23,736 nt of DNA from a virus, in the IMG/VR virus record IMGVR_UViG_3300025736_000206, positions 1 to 23,736 of that record; one strand, written 5' to 3'. Position 1 is the first letter of the stretch, and every line of letters begins with the position of its first letter. This document shows positions 1 to 8,083 of the stretch, piece after piece. Below the pieces are notes generated by a model. The model was not told the origin of the DNA. It worked only from the letters and a program-made list of their open reading frames with translations, and ran no database searches. A program made the translations under genes and the position numbers.

Positions 1-1695
1 GTCCTGGCCAAATATTAAAGTATCAGGATTAATGTTTGACCAAGCACTTGCATCACTAGTGAATACAGCAGTGCCATTCAACCATAATGTAGTACTAGAA
101 GATTCTCCAGTTAAAACCCACTCATTTTCTTCGTTTTCTAAAAAATAAGGTGCCCATGTAGAATATGCGGCGTCTCTAATTGTAGTACCGCCTAAAGTAA
201 CTCTAATTTTACCCTCACCAGTAAATTTGTATATTGTTAGATCATTAGACCCACCATTTACAAACATAACGCCAGCAGCTAAATCAGCAGCAAAATTAGG
301 GGTGAACTTTATCTTAAAGGTAATATTTGTAAGACTATTTAATCTACCTCTATTTTCCCAAATAAAATATGCTCCTGTTCCATTTAATTTTAATCCATCA
401 TCAACTTCTTCTGCACCGACCAATACCACCCCACCACCTTTCCAATAGCCAGTAGCTGAAAAATCATGCCTAGCTATAACATTTTCGTCTGGTGTTCTTG
501 GAGTCTGTAATTTAACGTCTGTCACTCCTTTAATATCATTATATGTAGAGCTATAGGTTAAAGCTAAATATGTATAAGAATATAATTTCTCTGCGGAATT
601 ACCCATAGCAAAATATAATGTTCCATCTTCATCTAGCCAACAATCTTCCACATAATCATTACCGGCTTCATTGAACGTTTGCTCTAAAGATAATGAACCT
701 GGCGTGCCTGTATACAAGTAAGCTTGAGTATCATCACTTGCAACAAGTAAATATCCATCTTTAGGACAAATACCTGTTATGTCACTACTAGTGTCACCTA
801 GAGATTGAACTGAGGCATAAGGTGTAGCCTTATTATAAATTTCAACTGTTCCATTACTTTGATCGCCTCCTACATAAATATAATCTCCGTGGAATCTTGT
901 GACTTCTACAGTACTTGTAATGCCTGCTAAGGTGGCTGTTAGAGTTGGAGCAGTTCTAGTTGATCTATCATGCAATAAAGCAGAATCGTCGTTTGAACCT
1001 GTTATCAATAAATCTCCCTGGGTGTCAATTGATCTAACATAATCAGTATGTGGTTTGTAAATATTCTGTGTAAGAGTAGCAATATCATAATAATAAATAG
1101 TGCCGTCTTTGTTCCCGTAATAAACGTACTCTTCTTCATCATCTATGTGTACTGCTCTTAAATGATCTATTCCAGGATCAGACGTTGCTGTGAAGTTTAG
1201 AATTAAAGTCTCTGTGCTCATGTCATATAAATAAGCCTCACCAGCGAAAACAAACGCCATATATCTTCCTTTGATACAAACTCTTTCAGCGGTTACAGCT
1301 GTCCCCCCGATTGTTGCGGCTAAACTCAAATCACTCTTTAAATACTTCCTTATTGCTCCTCCTGTTATTCCTGCAACATAAAGATACTTTGCGTCACCTG
1401 CTAACCCTAAAGGAACCATACCTAAATCTGTATCAGTAACGGCACTTAGATTATAAGCATCAGTTGTACCCCAAAATCTAAAATAATATTGCTTATTTAT
1501 ATCAAGATTAGTAATTTTACAATCAGTATCTTTCCCATGAAAACCTAAAATGCCATCAGTTTCTGATGATGGATATTCGTTTTCTTTATAACGTATCATC
1601 GTTTTTGTTGAGTCAACCCCAGCAGTCCATGAAAAACTGATACTATTATGTCCTCTATCTGTAATTTTTACATCTAATGGTGTACTTAATGCCAT
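1..1695 (-). CDS. Fibre/adhesin-like virion protein: FN3, beta-propeller, LamG (partial)
   Basis: An open frame starts at the ATG at 1693-1695 and runs off the left edge without a stop (565 codons visible). Residues 1 to about 80 look like a fibronectin type III domain (ISFSWTAG, then YYFRFWGTT). Residues about 85-395 form repeated short beta units with WD40/PQQ-like character (KYLYVAG, GTIYYYD, GDLLITGSNDD, YIYVGGD, GYLLVASDD), so a beta-propeller is likely. From about 410 to the edge the pattern is LamG/concanavalin-like (ARHDFSATGYW, LKLNGTGAYF, TLWLNGTAVF). These are carbohydrate- and protein-binding folds common in phage receptor-binding proteins. It is the last gene seen in the leftward virion operon, 2 bp after its neighbour, which fits a tail fibre or host-contact protein. 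The C-terminus is not in the window. Domain calls are by eye. Confidence 0.78.
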   Translation of the reverse strand, partial: MALSTPLDVKITDRGHNSISFSWTAGVDSTKTMIRYKENEYPSSETDGILGFHGKDTDCKITNLDINKQYYFRFWGTTDAYNLSAVTDTDLGMVPLGLAGDAKYLYVAGITGGAIRKYLKSDLSLAATIGGTAVTAERVCIKGRYMAFVFAGEAYLYDMSTETLILNFTATSDPGIDHLRAVHIDDEEEYVYYGNKDGTIYYYDIATLTQNIYKPHTDYVRSIDTQGDLLITGSNDDSALLHDRSTRTAPTLTATLAGITSTVEVTRFHGDYIYVGGDQSNGTVEIYNKATPYASVQSLGDTSSDITGICPKDGYLLVASDDTQAYLYTGTPGSLSLEQTFNEAGNDYVEDCWLDEDGTLYFAMGNSAEKLYSYTYLALTYSSTYNDIKGVTDVKLQTPRTPDENVIARHDFSATGYWKGGGVVLVGAEEVDDGLKLNGTGAYFIWENRGRLNSLTNITFKIKFTPNFAADLAAGVMFVNGGSNDLTIYKFTGEGKIRVTLGGTTIRDAAYSTWAPYFLENEENEWVLTGESSSTTLWLNGTAVFTSDASAWSNINPDTLIFGQD

Positions 1696-1697
1696 AT

Positions 1698-2093
1698 TTA
1701 TTTTGTTTCGTAAATTAATGTTAAACCTAATAAAACAGCTTCACCATCGTAAGTATCATCATCCGAATCAAAGTCTCTAATAACTCTCAGTTTCAGTAAA
1801 CTATGTTCGTTAGAAATAGATGGTAGCTTAGACATTTCATCAGCAAAATATTGTCTGGCAATACCTTGTGTCGTTCCAACATTTTGTATTTTATCTTCTG
1901 CTGGAAATTGGTTATTAGGTGTACTCCAAGTATGGTACAAATACCAACACACTTTCCCATGATTGTTAGTGTCTGGTATCCAGTGGAGTATTGGCACTAT
2001 TTTAGTACCTATTTTATAATCATCCGGCATGGGAACACTACCTCCCCAATTATCCTGCAATAATTTACCTTCGACAAAGATTTCTTTTTGCAT
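1698..2093 (-). CDS. Small virion-operon protein, unknown function
   Basis: A 131-residue protein that I do not recognise. It has no signal peptide or membrane segment. The sequence alternates beta-like stretches (VPILHWIPD, KVCWYLYHTW) and ends with SLLKLRVIRDF and LLGLTLIYETK, a pattern typical of compact beta-rich phage structural or tail-tip proteins. It sits 2 bp upstream of the fibre-like gene and 9 bp after the 267-residue gene, in a tightly packed leftward operon, so a virion role (fibre attachment or tail/head completion) is a reasonable inference. The start ATG follows an AT-rich leader without Shine-Dalgarno sequence, like most genes here. Confidence 0.7.
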   Translation of the reverse strand: MQKEIFVEGKLLQDNWGGSVPMPDDYKIGTKIVPILHWIPDTNNHGKVCWYLYHTWSTPNNQFPAEDKIQNVGTTQGIARQYFADEMSKLPSISNEHSLLKLRVIRDFDSDDDTYDGEAVLLGLTLIYETK

Positions 2094-2102
2094 ATATATA
2101 AA

Positions 2103-2906
2103 TTAAGAACTAGGTACCACAATATCATAATACCAAACTACAACACGAACCTTCATTAAATCACCAGAGACATTAGCGTCAGTCGTCAATGTAAAAGTAT
2201 CATTGCTTGCATTATATATTGGATTAACAGTACCATCATTATTTTTAGCACTATTCCCTGTCTTTCCTAAAGTAGTGCATGAAGCTCCATCAATAAATTC
2301 ATCTAAATTACCTCCGTTTGTTCTACCTATATCTAATGTCGTTGCTCCTCCACCTGGAGCGTCAGTTACGTAAAATGCTACTGCCAATATTAAACTGTTC
2401 TCTGGGGCAAGATGGGTTGATGAAGTTACTCCTGATACTCCTACACCTTTTGCAATTTCAATTTCTTCCGTAATTGTTTTGAGTGTAATATTTGAACCAT
2501 TTGCACCATTTAAAATAGAGTAATCATCAATATTTATTGAACCATCAACATCCCAAACACCAACAACTTTCGCAAGCCATTCTGTTGTAGAAACAGGCGT
2601 TAGTTTAATTTTATTTCCTACAACACTTGAAGCAAAATATCCTCCAGTTACACTTTCTATATCTCTATATTTTATTTTACTTCCACCTGGTACAGTAATC
2701 TTCAATTCACTAGCATGACCAACTTCAAACTCAAACTCTGTATAATTAATATCAGCTGTTGTTATTTCTGGTAATTCCAAATCAGTAGCAGCGATATTTT
2801 TGATTAATACAAAAGCATTTTCCATTAATAAAGTAATATTACCAGTAGCTTCAGCTAAACTTTTTCCAGTGTATGGTGCTGCTATTTTGTAATCTAATTC
2901 TGCCAT
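2103..2906 (-). CDS. Probable virion structural protein, unknown
   Basis: A 267-residue, Thr/Asn/Gly-rich, beta-rich protein with no signal peptide. The N-terminus (AELDYKIAAPYTGKSLAEATGNIT) and the C-terminal beta strands (TFTLTTDANVSG, MKVRVVVWYYDIVV) resemble phage beta-sandwich structural proteins. The final segment could pack on a partner: similar VxVxYxD endings occur in exported neighbours. Gaps are 9 bp to the downstream gene and 16 bp to the upstream one, so it is co-transcribed with the virion genes. No catalytic motif is seen. It could be a tail, spike-base or head-fibre protein. Confidence 0.7.
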   Translation of the reverse strand: MAELDYKIAAPYTGKSLAEATGNITLLMENAFVLIKNIAATDLELPEITTADINYTEFEFEVGHASELKITVPGGSKIKYRDIESVTGGYFASSVVGNKIKLTPVSTTEWLAKVVGVWDVDGSINIDDYSILNGANGSNITLKTITEEIEIAKGVGVSGVTSSTHLAPENSLILAVAFYVTDAPGGGATTLDIGRTNGGNLDEFIDGASCTTLGKTGNSAKNNDGTVNPIYNASNDTFTLTTDANVSGDLMKVRVVVWYYDIVVPSS

Positions 2907-2922
2907 AATATTTTATTAATAA

Positions 2923-3306
2923 TTAAGAATCTTTTGACCAACCATTACGAAAATATGATACTAACCATTGTGCGCCACCGTCAGAAGGTCCTTCTATAAG
3001 CATAACTGCGGTTCTTTTATTACTTCTAAAGTAACCACCAGCTGCGCAAACAGTTCCAGCCCCAACTCTAATTGTGTCTGTGCCATTTGCATTTATTTTC
3101 ACATATTCACCACTACTAACAACTTGAATTTTAAACATCATCCCTGCTTCCATTACTGGTAAATCAAACTCAACATCAGCTGTTAAGCCATATATTTTTT
3201 TACCAGAATCAGCAACAGTTAAATTATATGTTCCGCTAGATACTAAAACCACGTCAGTCTTTCCTTGGCCTCCAACATAAGGATTTACTGGTATATTATG
3301 TTCCAT
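2923..3306 (-). CDS. Small beta-rich virion-operon protein
   Basis: A 127-residue protein, unrecognised by name. It consists of short beta strands and Gly/Asn turns (VVLVSSGTYNLTVADSGKKIY, then FKIQVVSSGEYVKINANG, then TAVMLIEGPSDGGAQWLVSYF). This is the pattern of phage proteins in which a value is set out along a small beta-helix or jelly-roll, often head or tail-fibre decorations; the DSGK and NANGTDTIRVG turns recall such folds. No export signal is seen. It lies 9 bp downstream of the lipoprotein gene. Function is inferred from position only. Confidence 0.7.
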   Translation of the reverse strand: MEHNIPVNPYVGGQGKTDVVLVSSGTYNLTVADSGKKIYGLTADVEFDLPVMEAGMMFKIQVVSSGEYVKINANGTDTIRVGAGTVCAAGGYFRSNKRTAVMLIEGPSDGGAQWLVSYFRNGWSKDS

Positions 3307-3315
3307 TTTTAAATG

Positions 3316-4158
3316 CTAGTAATTAATTCTTCCTTTCAGGATAACTGTATTTGTTGCATCACCAGGAGTCAGGACAACACGAACATGTCTATAATTAATA
3401 TTATCAAAGTCCCATGTTAATTTAACTGTTTGTGCTGTTACTGTTTCAATTAAATTACAAACTGTACCAGTAACTAGTGTTACACTAGTTACCCCAGAAA
3501 CGGTTCCTTCTATTATCGGAATTGCAGTAGTCGCACTAGCTAATCCATTAATTTGTCCTTGAACATTAATCCAGTCTGCATTTGTAGTATCTTCATCATT
3601 TGTTCCTTGTACACTTAACGTACTAGAAACTGCATGAGCATCTATAAATTTACCAGTTAATGAGAAATTCTTTTTTCCATCCATTGTAAACCCTGTAGCA
3701 GATGGATAATATTGTGCTGCCGCTGCAACATTAGTTGTGTCAACATCAATAACACCATTTTCTAGTTCTTCATTCACTGGACTAATTTCAGAAACTTTTT
3801 GAGAATCAGTTGTTGAGTCATATGCTAGACTTTTTGTCCATAATGTTCCATCAGTATCTAAAAAGAATGGTGACCAAGTATTTTCAGAAGCAGTCTCTGG
3901 TGTACTTGAAACTACACCTATTGACCCAATAGCTCCATCAGTTGATGTGTATGATTCGTCATTAGTATAAATAATAGTATTGCCACTTGAATCAACAAGT
4001 TCAGCATCGACACTAACACCAGAATCCATTGTTACATCTGTTGCAACTCTTCCGCCTTGTGAAATTTCTTTTTCTGGCTGTGCTTCTAATGTACACCCTC
4101 CCAGCATTACAACAGCTAACAATAAACTTACAGTTGAATAAAATTTATATTTTTTCAT
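3316..4158 (-). CDS. Predicted lipoprotein in the virion operon
   Basis: A 280-residue protein with a classic lipoprotein signal: basic MKKYK, a hydrophobic stretch at 8-19, and the lipobox LGGC with Cys22 as the predicted lipidation site. The mature part is Thr/Ser/Val-rich and beta-rich (ITAVTLVTGTV-like strands near 215-240) and ends with WDFDNINYRHVRVVLTPGDATN, the same style as other structural proteins of this operon. A lipid-anchored protein among capsid genes is unusual. It could modify the host surface (for example superinfection exclusion), decorate a virion that contacts membrane, or be a moron. It lies 2 bp after the membrane-anchored gene, so it is translated as part of the operon. 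Confidence 0.75.
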   Translation of the reverse strand: MKKYKFYSTVSLLLAVVMLGGCTLEAQPEKEISQGGRVATDVTMDSGVSVDAELVDSSGNTIIYTNDESYTSTDGAIGSIGVVSSTPETASENTWSPFFLDTDGTLWTKSLAYDSTTDSQKVSEISPVNEELENGVIDVDTTNVAAAAQYYPSATGFTMDGKKNFSLTGKFIDAHAVSSTLSVQGTNDEDTTNADWINVQGQINGLASATTAIPIIEGTVSGVTSVTLVTGTVCNLIETVTAQTVKLTWDFDNINYRHVRVVLTPGDATNTVILKGRINY

Positions 4159-4160
4159 AT

Positions 4161-4658
4161 TTATCTATTATTAGCTGGTTTTAAATATAAAGTAGTAGTC
4201 CCAGTTCCAGTATAATTTGTAAGTAAGGCCCCAATATATCTAAAAATATTTGTATTTGCCTCATATTGTCTAACATCAGTAGTATTTGCTAATGTAATAC
4301 CTGTGTCACCATCAATAGCATTACCATTCTCTAAATCAATAACTTCAATAAAATCATATCTGTTTGTAGCAGAAGCTGCTGCATCAAAATCAACATCTAC
4401 CTGATTTGAACCAATAAATTGTAAAGTACCAGAAGCAGAAACTGCCGCCATAGTAATGTCAACGTTTGGAAAATCATTGACTAAAACTGGTGTGCTAGTT
4501 GTATAATCAGAACTAGCAGTTAACATTGTGTATTCGTCAGCACCATAACCAAGCTGATCTTTTGTTTCAGAAACTTTAGCAAATAAAGTTAGTGATAAAA
4601 AAATAAACAAAGCAAACAGTACCAAACAAATAAGAAGACTTTTTATTTTATCTATCAT
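4161..4658 (-). CDS. Membrane-anchored or secreted beta-rich protein
   Basis: A 165-residue protein with one hydrophobic N-terminal segment (residues about 7-26, preceded by MIDKIK), either an uncleaved anchor or a signal peptide, and then an extracytoplasmic beta-rich region (LVNDFPNVDITMAAVSASG, RYDFIEVIDLENG, IGALLTNYTGTG, TTLYLKP). It is the middle of three consecutive genes with export signals just downstream of the capsid gene. The ending YTGTGTTTLYLKPANN is reminiscent of phage structural beta-sandwiches. The start follows TTAATTAATTAAAT and no Shine-Dalgarno sequence. Function unknown. Confidence 0.7.
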   Translation of the reverse strand: MIDKIKSLLICLVLFALFIFLSLTLFAKVSETKDQLGYGADEYTMLTASSDYTTSTPVLVNDFPNVDITMAAVSASGTLQFIGSNQVDVDFDAAASATNRYDFIEVIDLENGNAIDGDTGITLANTTDVRQYEANTNIFRYIGALLTNYTGTGTTTLYLKPANNR

Positions 4659-4686
4659 ATTTAATTAATTAAATAAAAATAACATT

Positions 4687-4719
4687 GCTCCGCCCCCACT
4701 CAAAAGAGAGAGAGGGAGC
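4687..4719 (-). terminator. Possible intra-operon attenuator hairpin
   Basis: On the minus strand GCTCC pairs with GGAGC (4715-4719 with 4687-4691) around a CT-rich and G-rich interior. It is followed by a weak U-rich stretch (ATTTTTATTT) before the next start at 4658. It could lower expression of the genes downstream of 4728. The helix is short and the U-run is interrupted, so this is tentative. Confidence 0.3.
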
Positions 4720-4727
4720 GACTCAAA

Positions 4728-4931
4728 TTACTTTAAATCTTTGAGTTCTTCGTCAGTAAGAAGATAAGAAGATCCAGCTATATCAACAACACGGTTGAAT
4801 TCTTTTCTATTAACAAATTGTTTTGAAACATCCATTATTAGTTTTGAATCTAATTTTTTACCGTACCAACTTGGTTTGTTCTTCTTAGTACTTTTCTTTT
4901 TTACTGACTTCTTTTCAAGTTTTTCCTTCAT
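4728..4931 (-). CDS. Small lysine-rich protein
   Basis: A 67-residue, very basic protein. Residues 1-20 are almost only Lys, Glu, Ser and Thr (KEKLEKKSVKKKSTKKNK), followed by a more ordinary helical part ending LLTDEELKDLK. A basic tail of this kind could bind DNA, RNA or acidic capsid surfaces. The gene lies 1 bp after the exported 254-residue gene and is followed by a hairpin at 4687-4719. I do not recognise a family. Confidence 0.6.
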   Translation of the reverse strand: MKEKLEKKSVKKKSTKKNKPSWYGKKLDSKLIMDVSKQFVNRKEFNRVVDIAGSSYLLTDEELKDLK

Positions 4932-4932
4932 A

Positions 4933-5697
4933 TTATAGGTCCATTACATAACGATACTTGAATCCCCATTCACCTGTCCAACCTCTATTAGTAGAGGTAA
5001 CGGCTTCACAAACTGAACCATCACAACCATTGTTATTAGTAACAAGTTGCTGTGTAACAACACATTCCCCATCAGCAACTCTTGTTAACTGAGTACCGTT
5101 TGTACCGGCGTCAGCATAAGAGTTGTAAGTTGGATTAAGTGTGCTTGTTACCATGGAAACAGCATCTATAATGGTCGAGAAAGGCGCAGTTGTATATAAA
5201 GCTAAACCGTTTTCGGTAGAAGTAGCCATGTAAAAAGACACGGTTGTACTTACTGTACCAGAAATATTGTAAAAAGCTTTTTCTACAAAAACATCATTTC
5301 CTCTGTCATTACACCAGTAATCAGTGGTTGAGGCTGTGGTAGGCAAATCGCCTTTCCAGTAACCTTCTACCATTGTTTCTAGTCCATTATTGATTCTGAA
5401 AGCCAATTGATAAACAGGAGATTCGTTTGACTCGTTATTTAGATACGCACTACCCATTAAAGCTCCATCAAGATTATCTTGGCCTACTAGATAGACTCCA
5501 AGATATTTAGCAATTGAACTATTTGGATTACTATCCAAATATGTTACTAGTCCTCGAGCAACAACATCTTTTGTCGCAGGCTCTGCTTGAACGAACATAG
5601 GTAGTGCCACTACAGCTATAACTAACATCAAGGCAAAACCTATTGCTGAACCAAACAATTTTTGTTTAGTTTTCGCTTTTAGTTTCTTAAATTTCAT
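4933..5697 (-). CDS. Exported beta-rich protein downstream of the capsid gene
   Basis: A 254-residue protein with a typical signal peptide: basic MKFKKLKAKTKQK, hydrophobic core at about 16-34, and VQA|E at 36-39 as a likely signal peptidase I site. The mature part has several Cys (YWCNDRG near 127, then CVVTQQL and NNGCDGSVCEAV near the end) that could form disulfides outside the cytoplasm. The ending WGFKYRYVMDL is aromatic and beta-like. It directly follows the major capsid gene (19 bp gap). Either the virion passes through an unusual export route, or the phage makes envelope proteins in the same late transcript. The family is unknown. Confidence 0.72.
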   Translation of the reverse strand: MKFKKLKAKTKQKLFGSAIGFALMLVIAVVALPMFVQAEPATKDVVARGLVTYLDSNPNSSIAKYLGVYLVGQDNLDGALMGSAYLNNESNESPVYQLAFRINNGLETMVEGYWKGDLPTTASTTDYWCNDRGNDVFVEKAFYNISGTVSTTVSFYMATSTENGLALYTTAPFSTIIDAVSMVTSTLNPTYNSYADAGTNGTQLTRVADGECVVTQQLVTNNNGCDGSVCEAVTSTNRGWTGEWGFKYRYVMDL

Positions 5698-5716
5698 AAT
5701 AGAAAACCTTAATTAA

Positions 5717-6709
5717 TTAAGCTGATAAGTCACCTTTACTTAGGACGATCCATTTAGGATCAGTAATCTCAATACCGTAAGCAGCACTTGCTTTAAACAA
5801 CCAGTCATCATTATCAAAATCTTCAGAATTTTTTCCAGGAGTAGGTGATACCATGTGTGGATTTTCTGAAATTTCTAAAATAGCATCTGTATGAGATTTT
5901 TCTGCTAACATCCAATACTTCTCTTTTGTTGAGTCAAAGTTACCACCATTGTCAGTTGCCAAAAGAGGCAAGATAATATGGTCGTATTTACTTTTGTAAA
6001 CATTAGCAACACCAGAGTTGAGTGAAGATGGGTTGGCAGTTGATTTCAAATACTCTTTAACAGTATTAACAGTATTTGGATCTTCTGTGGAAATAATAGT
6101 ATCAGGCATTACAACTACCTTAACACCAGCACTGTTAATCATTTGGGTTGCAAATAATTTTTCAGCGGCTTCTAGTCCAGACCTTGAAAAAGCTGGATTA
6201 TTAGCAATGATATTACGGTAAGTAGTAGAACTACCCTTTACAGTATGTGCAGAATAAAATAGTGCAAAACCATCGCCAACAGTAGTTGAAACGGCAACAC
6301 CATTTTTATCAGTGTAAGAAGTTGCTGTACCAAAAGTAAATCTATGAGTCAAATCTAACTCCATTCTTTGTGATACTGCTTCTCCTAAACCACTCAAAAC
6401 TCTACTAATTTCACGATATTTATCGTAAGTTCGCATTTCCCAAGTGATGACGGCTTTTTCACCGACTCTATACTTAGTCATTGTCTTTGAGTAATTTTGT
6501 GTAGGATTTTCTTGGTGGTAATCATCTCCTTCAGTCTTACGATTAGCGTAAGTGAATCCATCAAGTGAACTGTGCTCAGTTGTTAACAACTGATTGTGAC
6601 TAACATCATAAAGTTGTTTTGCTCTTAGAGGAACGCGCTCGAAACCACGTCTCCACATAACAGTAGCATTCTTTACGAAGTCATTAAACGTGCTTGTATT
6701 AATTTTCAT
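5717..6709 (-). CDS. Major capsid protein (Mu gpT-like, HK97 fold)
   Basis: A 330-residue protein. The central part has the pattern of Mu-like major head subunits: GDGFALFYSAHT, then YRNIIANNPAFSRSGLEAAEKL, then VVVMPDTIIS, and the end EITDPKWIVLSKG. The N-terminal region (FNDFVKNATVMWRRGFE) and GEKAVITWEMRTYDKYREI match the N-arm and E-loop style of this fold. Size is normal for the family (about 300-350). It is preceded, in transcription order, by a decoration-type gene and scaffold-like genes, the usual order of a head module. No separate protease gene is evident. The start ATG at 6707-6709 lies 9 bp after the previous stop and has an AT-rich leader. The identification rests on motif recognition and context. 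Confidence 0.82.
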   Translation of the reverse strand: MKINTSTFNDFVKNATVMWRRGFERVPLRAKQLYDVSHNQLLTTEHSSLDGFTYANRKTEGDDYHQENPTQNYSKTMTKYRVGEKAVITWEMRTYDKYREISRVLSGLGEAVSQRMELDLTHRFTFGTATSYTDKNGVAVSTTVGDGFALFYSAHTVKGSSTTYRNIIANNPAFSRSGLEAAEKLFATQMINSAGVKVVVMPDTIISTEDPNTVNTVKEYLKSTANPSSLNSGVANVYKSKYDHIILPLLATDNGGNFDSTKEKYWMLAEKSHTDAILEISENPHMVSPTPGKNSEDFDNDDWLFKASAAYGIEITDPKWIVLSKGDLSA

Positions 6710-6718
6710 AAAGTTTTA

Positions 6719-7147
6719 TTAAGTGGTTGCTATGAAATGAGTATCATAACTAGCATTTAGAACAAAACGACCCTTTGTTGAGGAAATAAATCCGACACAA
6801 GTAACTACTAATTTTGATGTATTGCCTTGATCAACTACCAATGCGGTAGATAGATCGTAAGCTACACCAACAGAAGTGGTTACTAAAGTACCTGTAACAT
6901 CAGCTTCAAACTCACATTGTTTATCAGCTGGAACTTCAACTTTAATAGCTACTGCGGCTGTTGCGAAATTGTCATCAGTTGATGCGACGTCTTCGATACA
7001 AATTCCAATATGATCACCGGAAGTTGCGTCAGCAGGAGCGACTAATCCACTTACCCAATAGACCAAAGAGTCTGCGGTAAATGTAGTTGAAGCTGTTCTA
7101 GGATACTCTCGTATACGGGTTCTACCCTTTATCCATTTCATTGTCAT
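6719..7147 (-). CDS. Probable head decoration/stabilisation protein
   Basis: A 142-residue protein rich in Thr, Ala and Val, with the repeated beta pattern of small capsid cement proteins: TFTADSLVYWVSGLVAPADATSG, GICIEDVASTDDN, IKVEVPADKQCEFEADVTG, and a final GFISSTKGRFVLNASYD. It lies 9 bp upstream of the capsid gene, where decoration proteins (lambda gpD-like or DUF2190-like) are normally encoded. No enzymatic motif is present. A structured non-coding stretch precedes it. The assignment comes from position and general fold pattern, not a specific motif. Confidence 0.65.
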   Translation of the reverse strand: MTMKWIKGRTRIREYPRTASTTFTADSLVYWVSGLVAPADATSGDHIGICIEDVASTDDNFATAAVAIKVEVPADKQCEFEADVTGTLVTTSVGVAYDLSTALVVDQGNTSKLVVTCVGFISSTKGRFVLNASYDTHFIATT

Positions 7148-7164
7148 ATAATATACAAGATAAA

Positions 7165-7345
7165 TTAATTAAATCTCGTATGCCACAAAAAAACTGGCAT
7201 ACATACAGTATCCAGCTTTTTTACAGAGGGTTCACCTCGAGGAATACAGACCTTTTTTACAGTGGTATGGTACCACGATAATTGTCTGTGCCTAATACAC
7301 CTAGGCTTTGGGTTACAGTGCTCAAAATATTTAAGCACTGCGCCC
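7165..7345 (-). ncRNA. Structured intergenic RNA element
   Basis: The gap between the glycosyltransferase and decoration genes is packed with inverted repeats: 7316-7322/7334-7340 (7 bp), 7290-7294/7302-7306 (5 bp), 7246-7251/7284-7289 (6 bp) enclosing 7262-7267/7271-7276 (6 bp), 7226-7229/7235-7238 (4 bp), and 7178-7185/7195-7202 (8 bp). The 11-mer CTTTTTTACAG occurs twice (7216-7226, 7252-7262). A 60-codon frame crosses it, but its Cys/His/Pro-rich product does not look like a protein. As part of the leftward transcript this could be a processing, stability or regulatory element upstream of the most abundant products. No known RNA family is recognised. Confidence 0.45.
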
Positions 7346-7350
7346 AATGT

Positions 7351-8082
7351 CTATGAATTTTTGTTTTTATGTTCGTTTCCTACTTCATTAATTTGCTCGT
7401 CTGTTAGAATTATAGTATTATATTCAACCTTAAGTTTATTATAATCAATATAAGACGTAATGTCAATATTGATTTCTGTTAAATGTGAGCATAAAATCCT
7501 TGGATCGCACAACATTTTAATTGGTTGAGCTTTTTTAAAGAAAAATAAGTCTTCACCATAAACAATATGACCATTTTCTATTTTCATCTCAAACCAAGGT
7601 CTCCATACTTTATTATAAACCTCTATTTTAATCATTAAACAGCCGTAGCCAGCGCCTTTAACTTCAAATGGTTCATCAAGTGGAAATCCAGCTGCCGGGA
7701 TAAAGTTTCCTTTTTCCTTATTATATGAAGTGTAGACGTGTGGTTTAAATGGTGGTTTTTTCCAAGTATATAGACCTGTGACTGCGTCTAATTTCTCATC
7801 TTTTTCAAACAACTCTATCATATCGCCTATAACAGAAGGTTTGAAAGTCATGTCGGTGTCGAGCCACATTAAATGAGTAGTCTCACCATTGAGAGCTTGT
7901 ACTACAAGACCGTTTCTAATAGAATCAATCTTCCATCCACCCATAACAACTGTTGATAATTTGTGCTTATTATCATTTTGTGCATTGTAGGCGTAGAAAG
8001 AATTTACAACCCCTAACAAACTTATAACAAACTGTTTGTTAAATACTTGGTAGTTGTGTGGAATACAGAGTTGAATGTTCAT
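7351..8082 (-). CDS. GT-A fold glycosyltransferase
   Basis: A 243-residue protein with the features of a family-2-like nucleotide-sugar transferase: a metal-binding DxD in LMWLDTDMTF (residues 75-77), a GAGYGCLMI acceptor-side strand near 143-151, an ED pair in VYGEDLFFFKKA (177-178) as the likely catalytic base region, and a late His in CSHL (200) as often used for metal. It lacks a membrane segment, so it acts in the cytoplasm. Lying inside the virion operon, between scaffold-type and decoration-type genes, it may glycosylate capsid or decoration proteins; host surface or DNA modification are alternatives. The gene stops just before a structured non-coding stretch. Donor and acceptor cannot be told from sequence. 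Confidence 0.75.
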   Translation of the reverse strand: MNIQLCIPHNYQVFNKQFVISLLGVVNSFYAYNAQNDNKHKLSTVVMGGWKIDSIRNGLVVQALNGETTHLMWLDTDMTFKPSVIGDMIELFEKDEKLDAVTGLYTWKKPPFKPHVYTSYNKEKGNFIPAAGFPLDEPFEVKGAGYGCLMIKIEVYNKVWRPWFEMKIENGHIVYGEDLFFFKKAQPIKMLCDPRILCSHLTEINIDITSYIDYNKLKVEYNTIILTDEQINEVGNEHKNKNS

Positions 8083-8083
8083 A

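Noticed and set aside
7224-7245. T-arm-like GGTTCA, possible tRNA
   Set aside because: No cloverleaf can be built around it; the loop and stem lengths are wrong.
7165-7347. 60-codon frame in the gap before the decoration gene (minus strand)
   Set aside because: Cys/His/Pro-rich composition unlike any neighbour, no ATG context, and the region is made of inverted repeats, so it is better explained as structured RNA.
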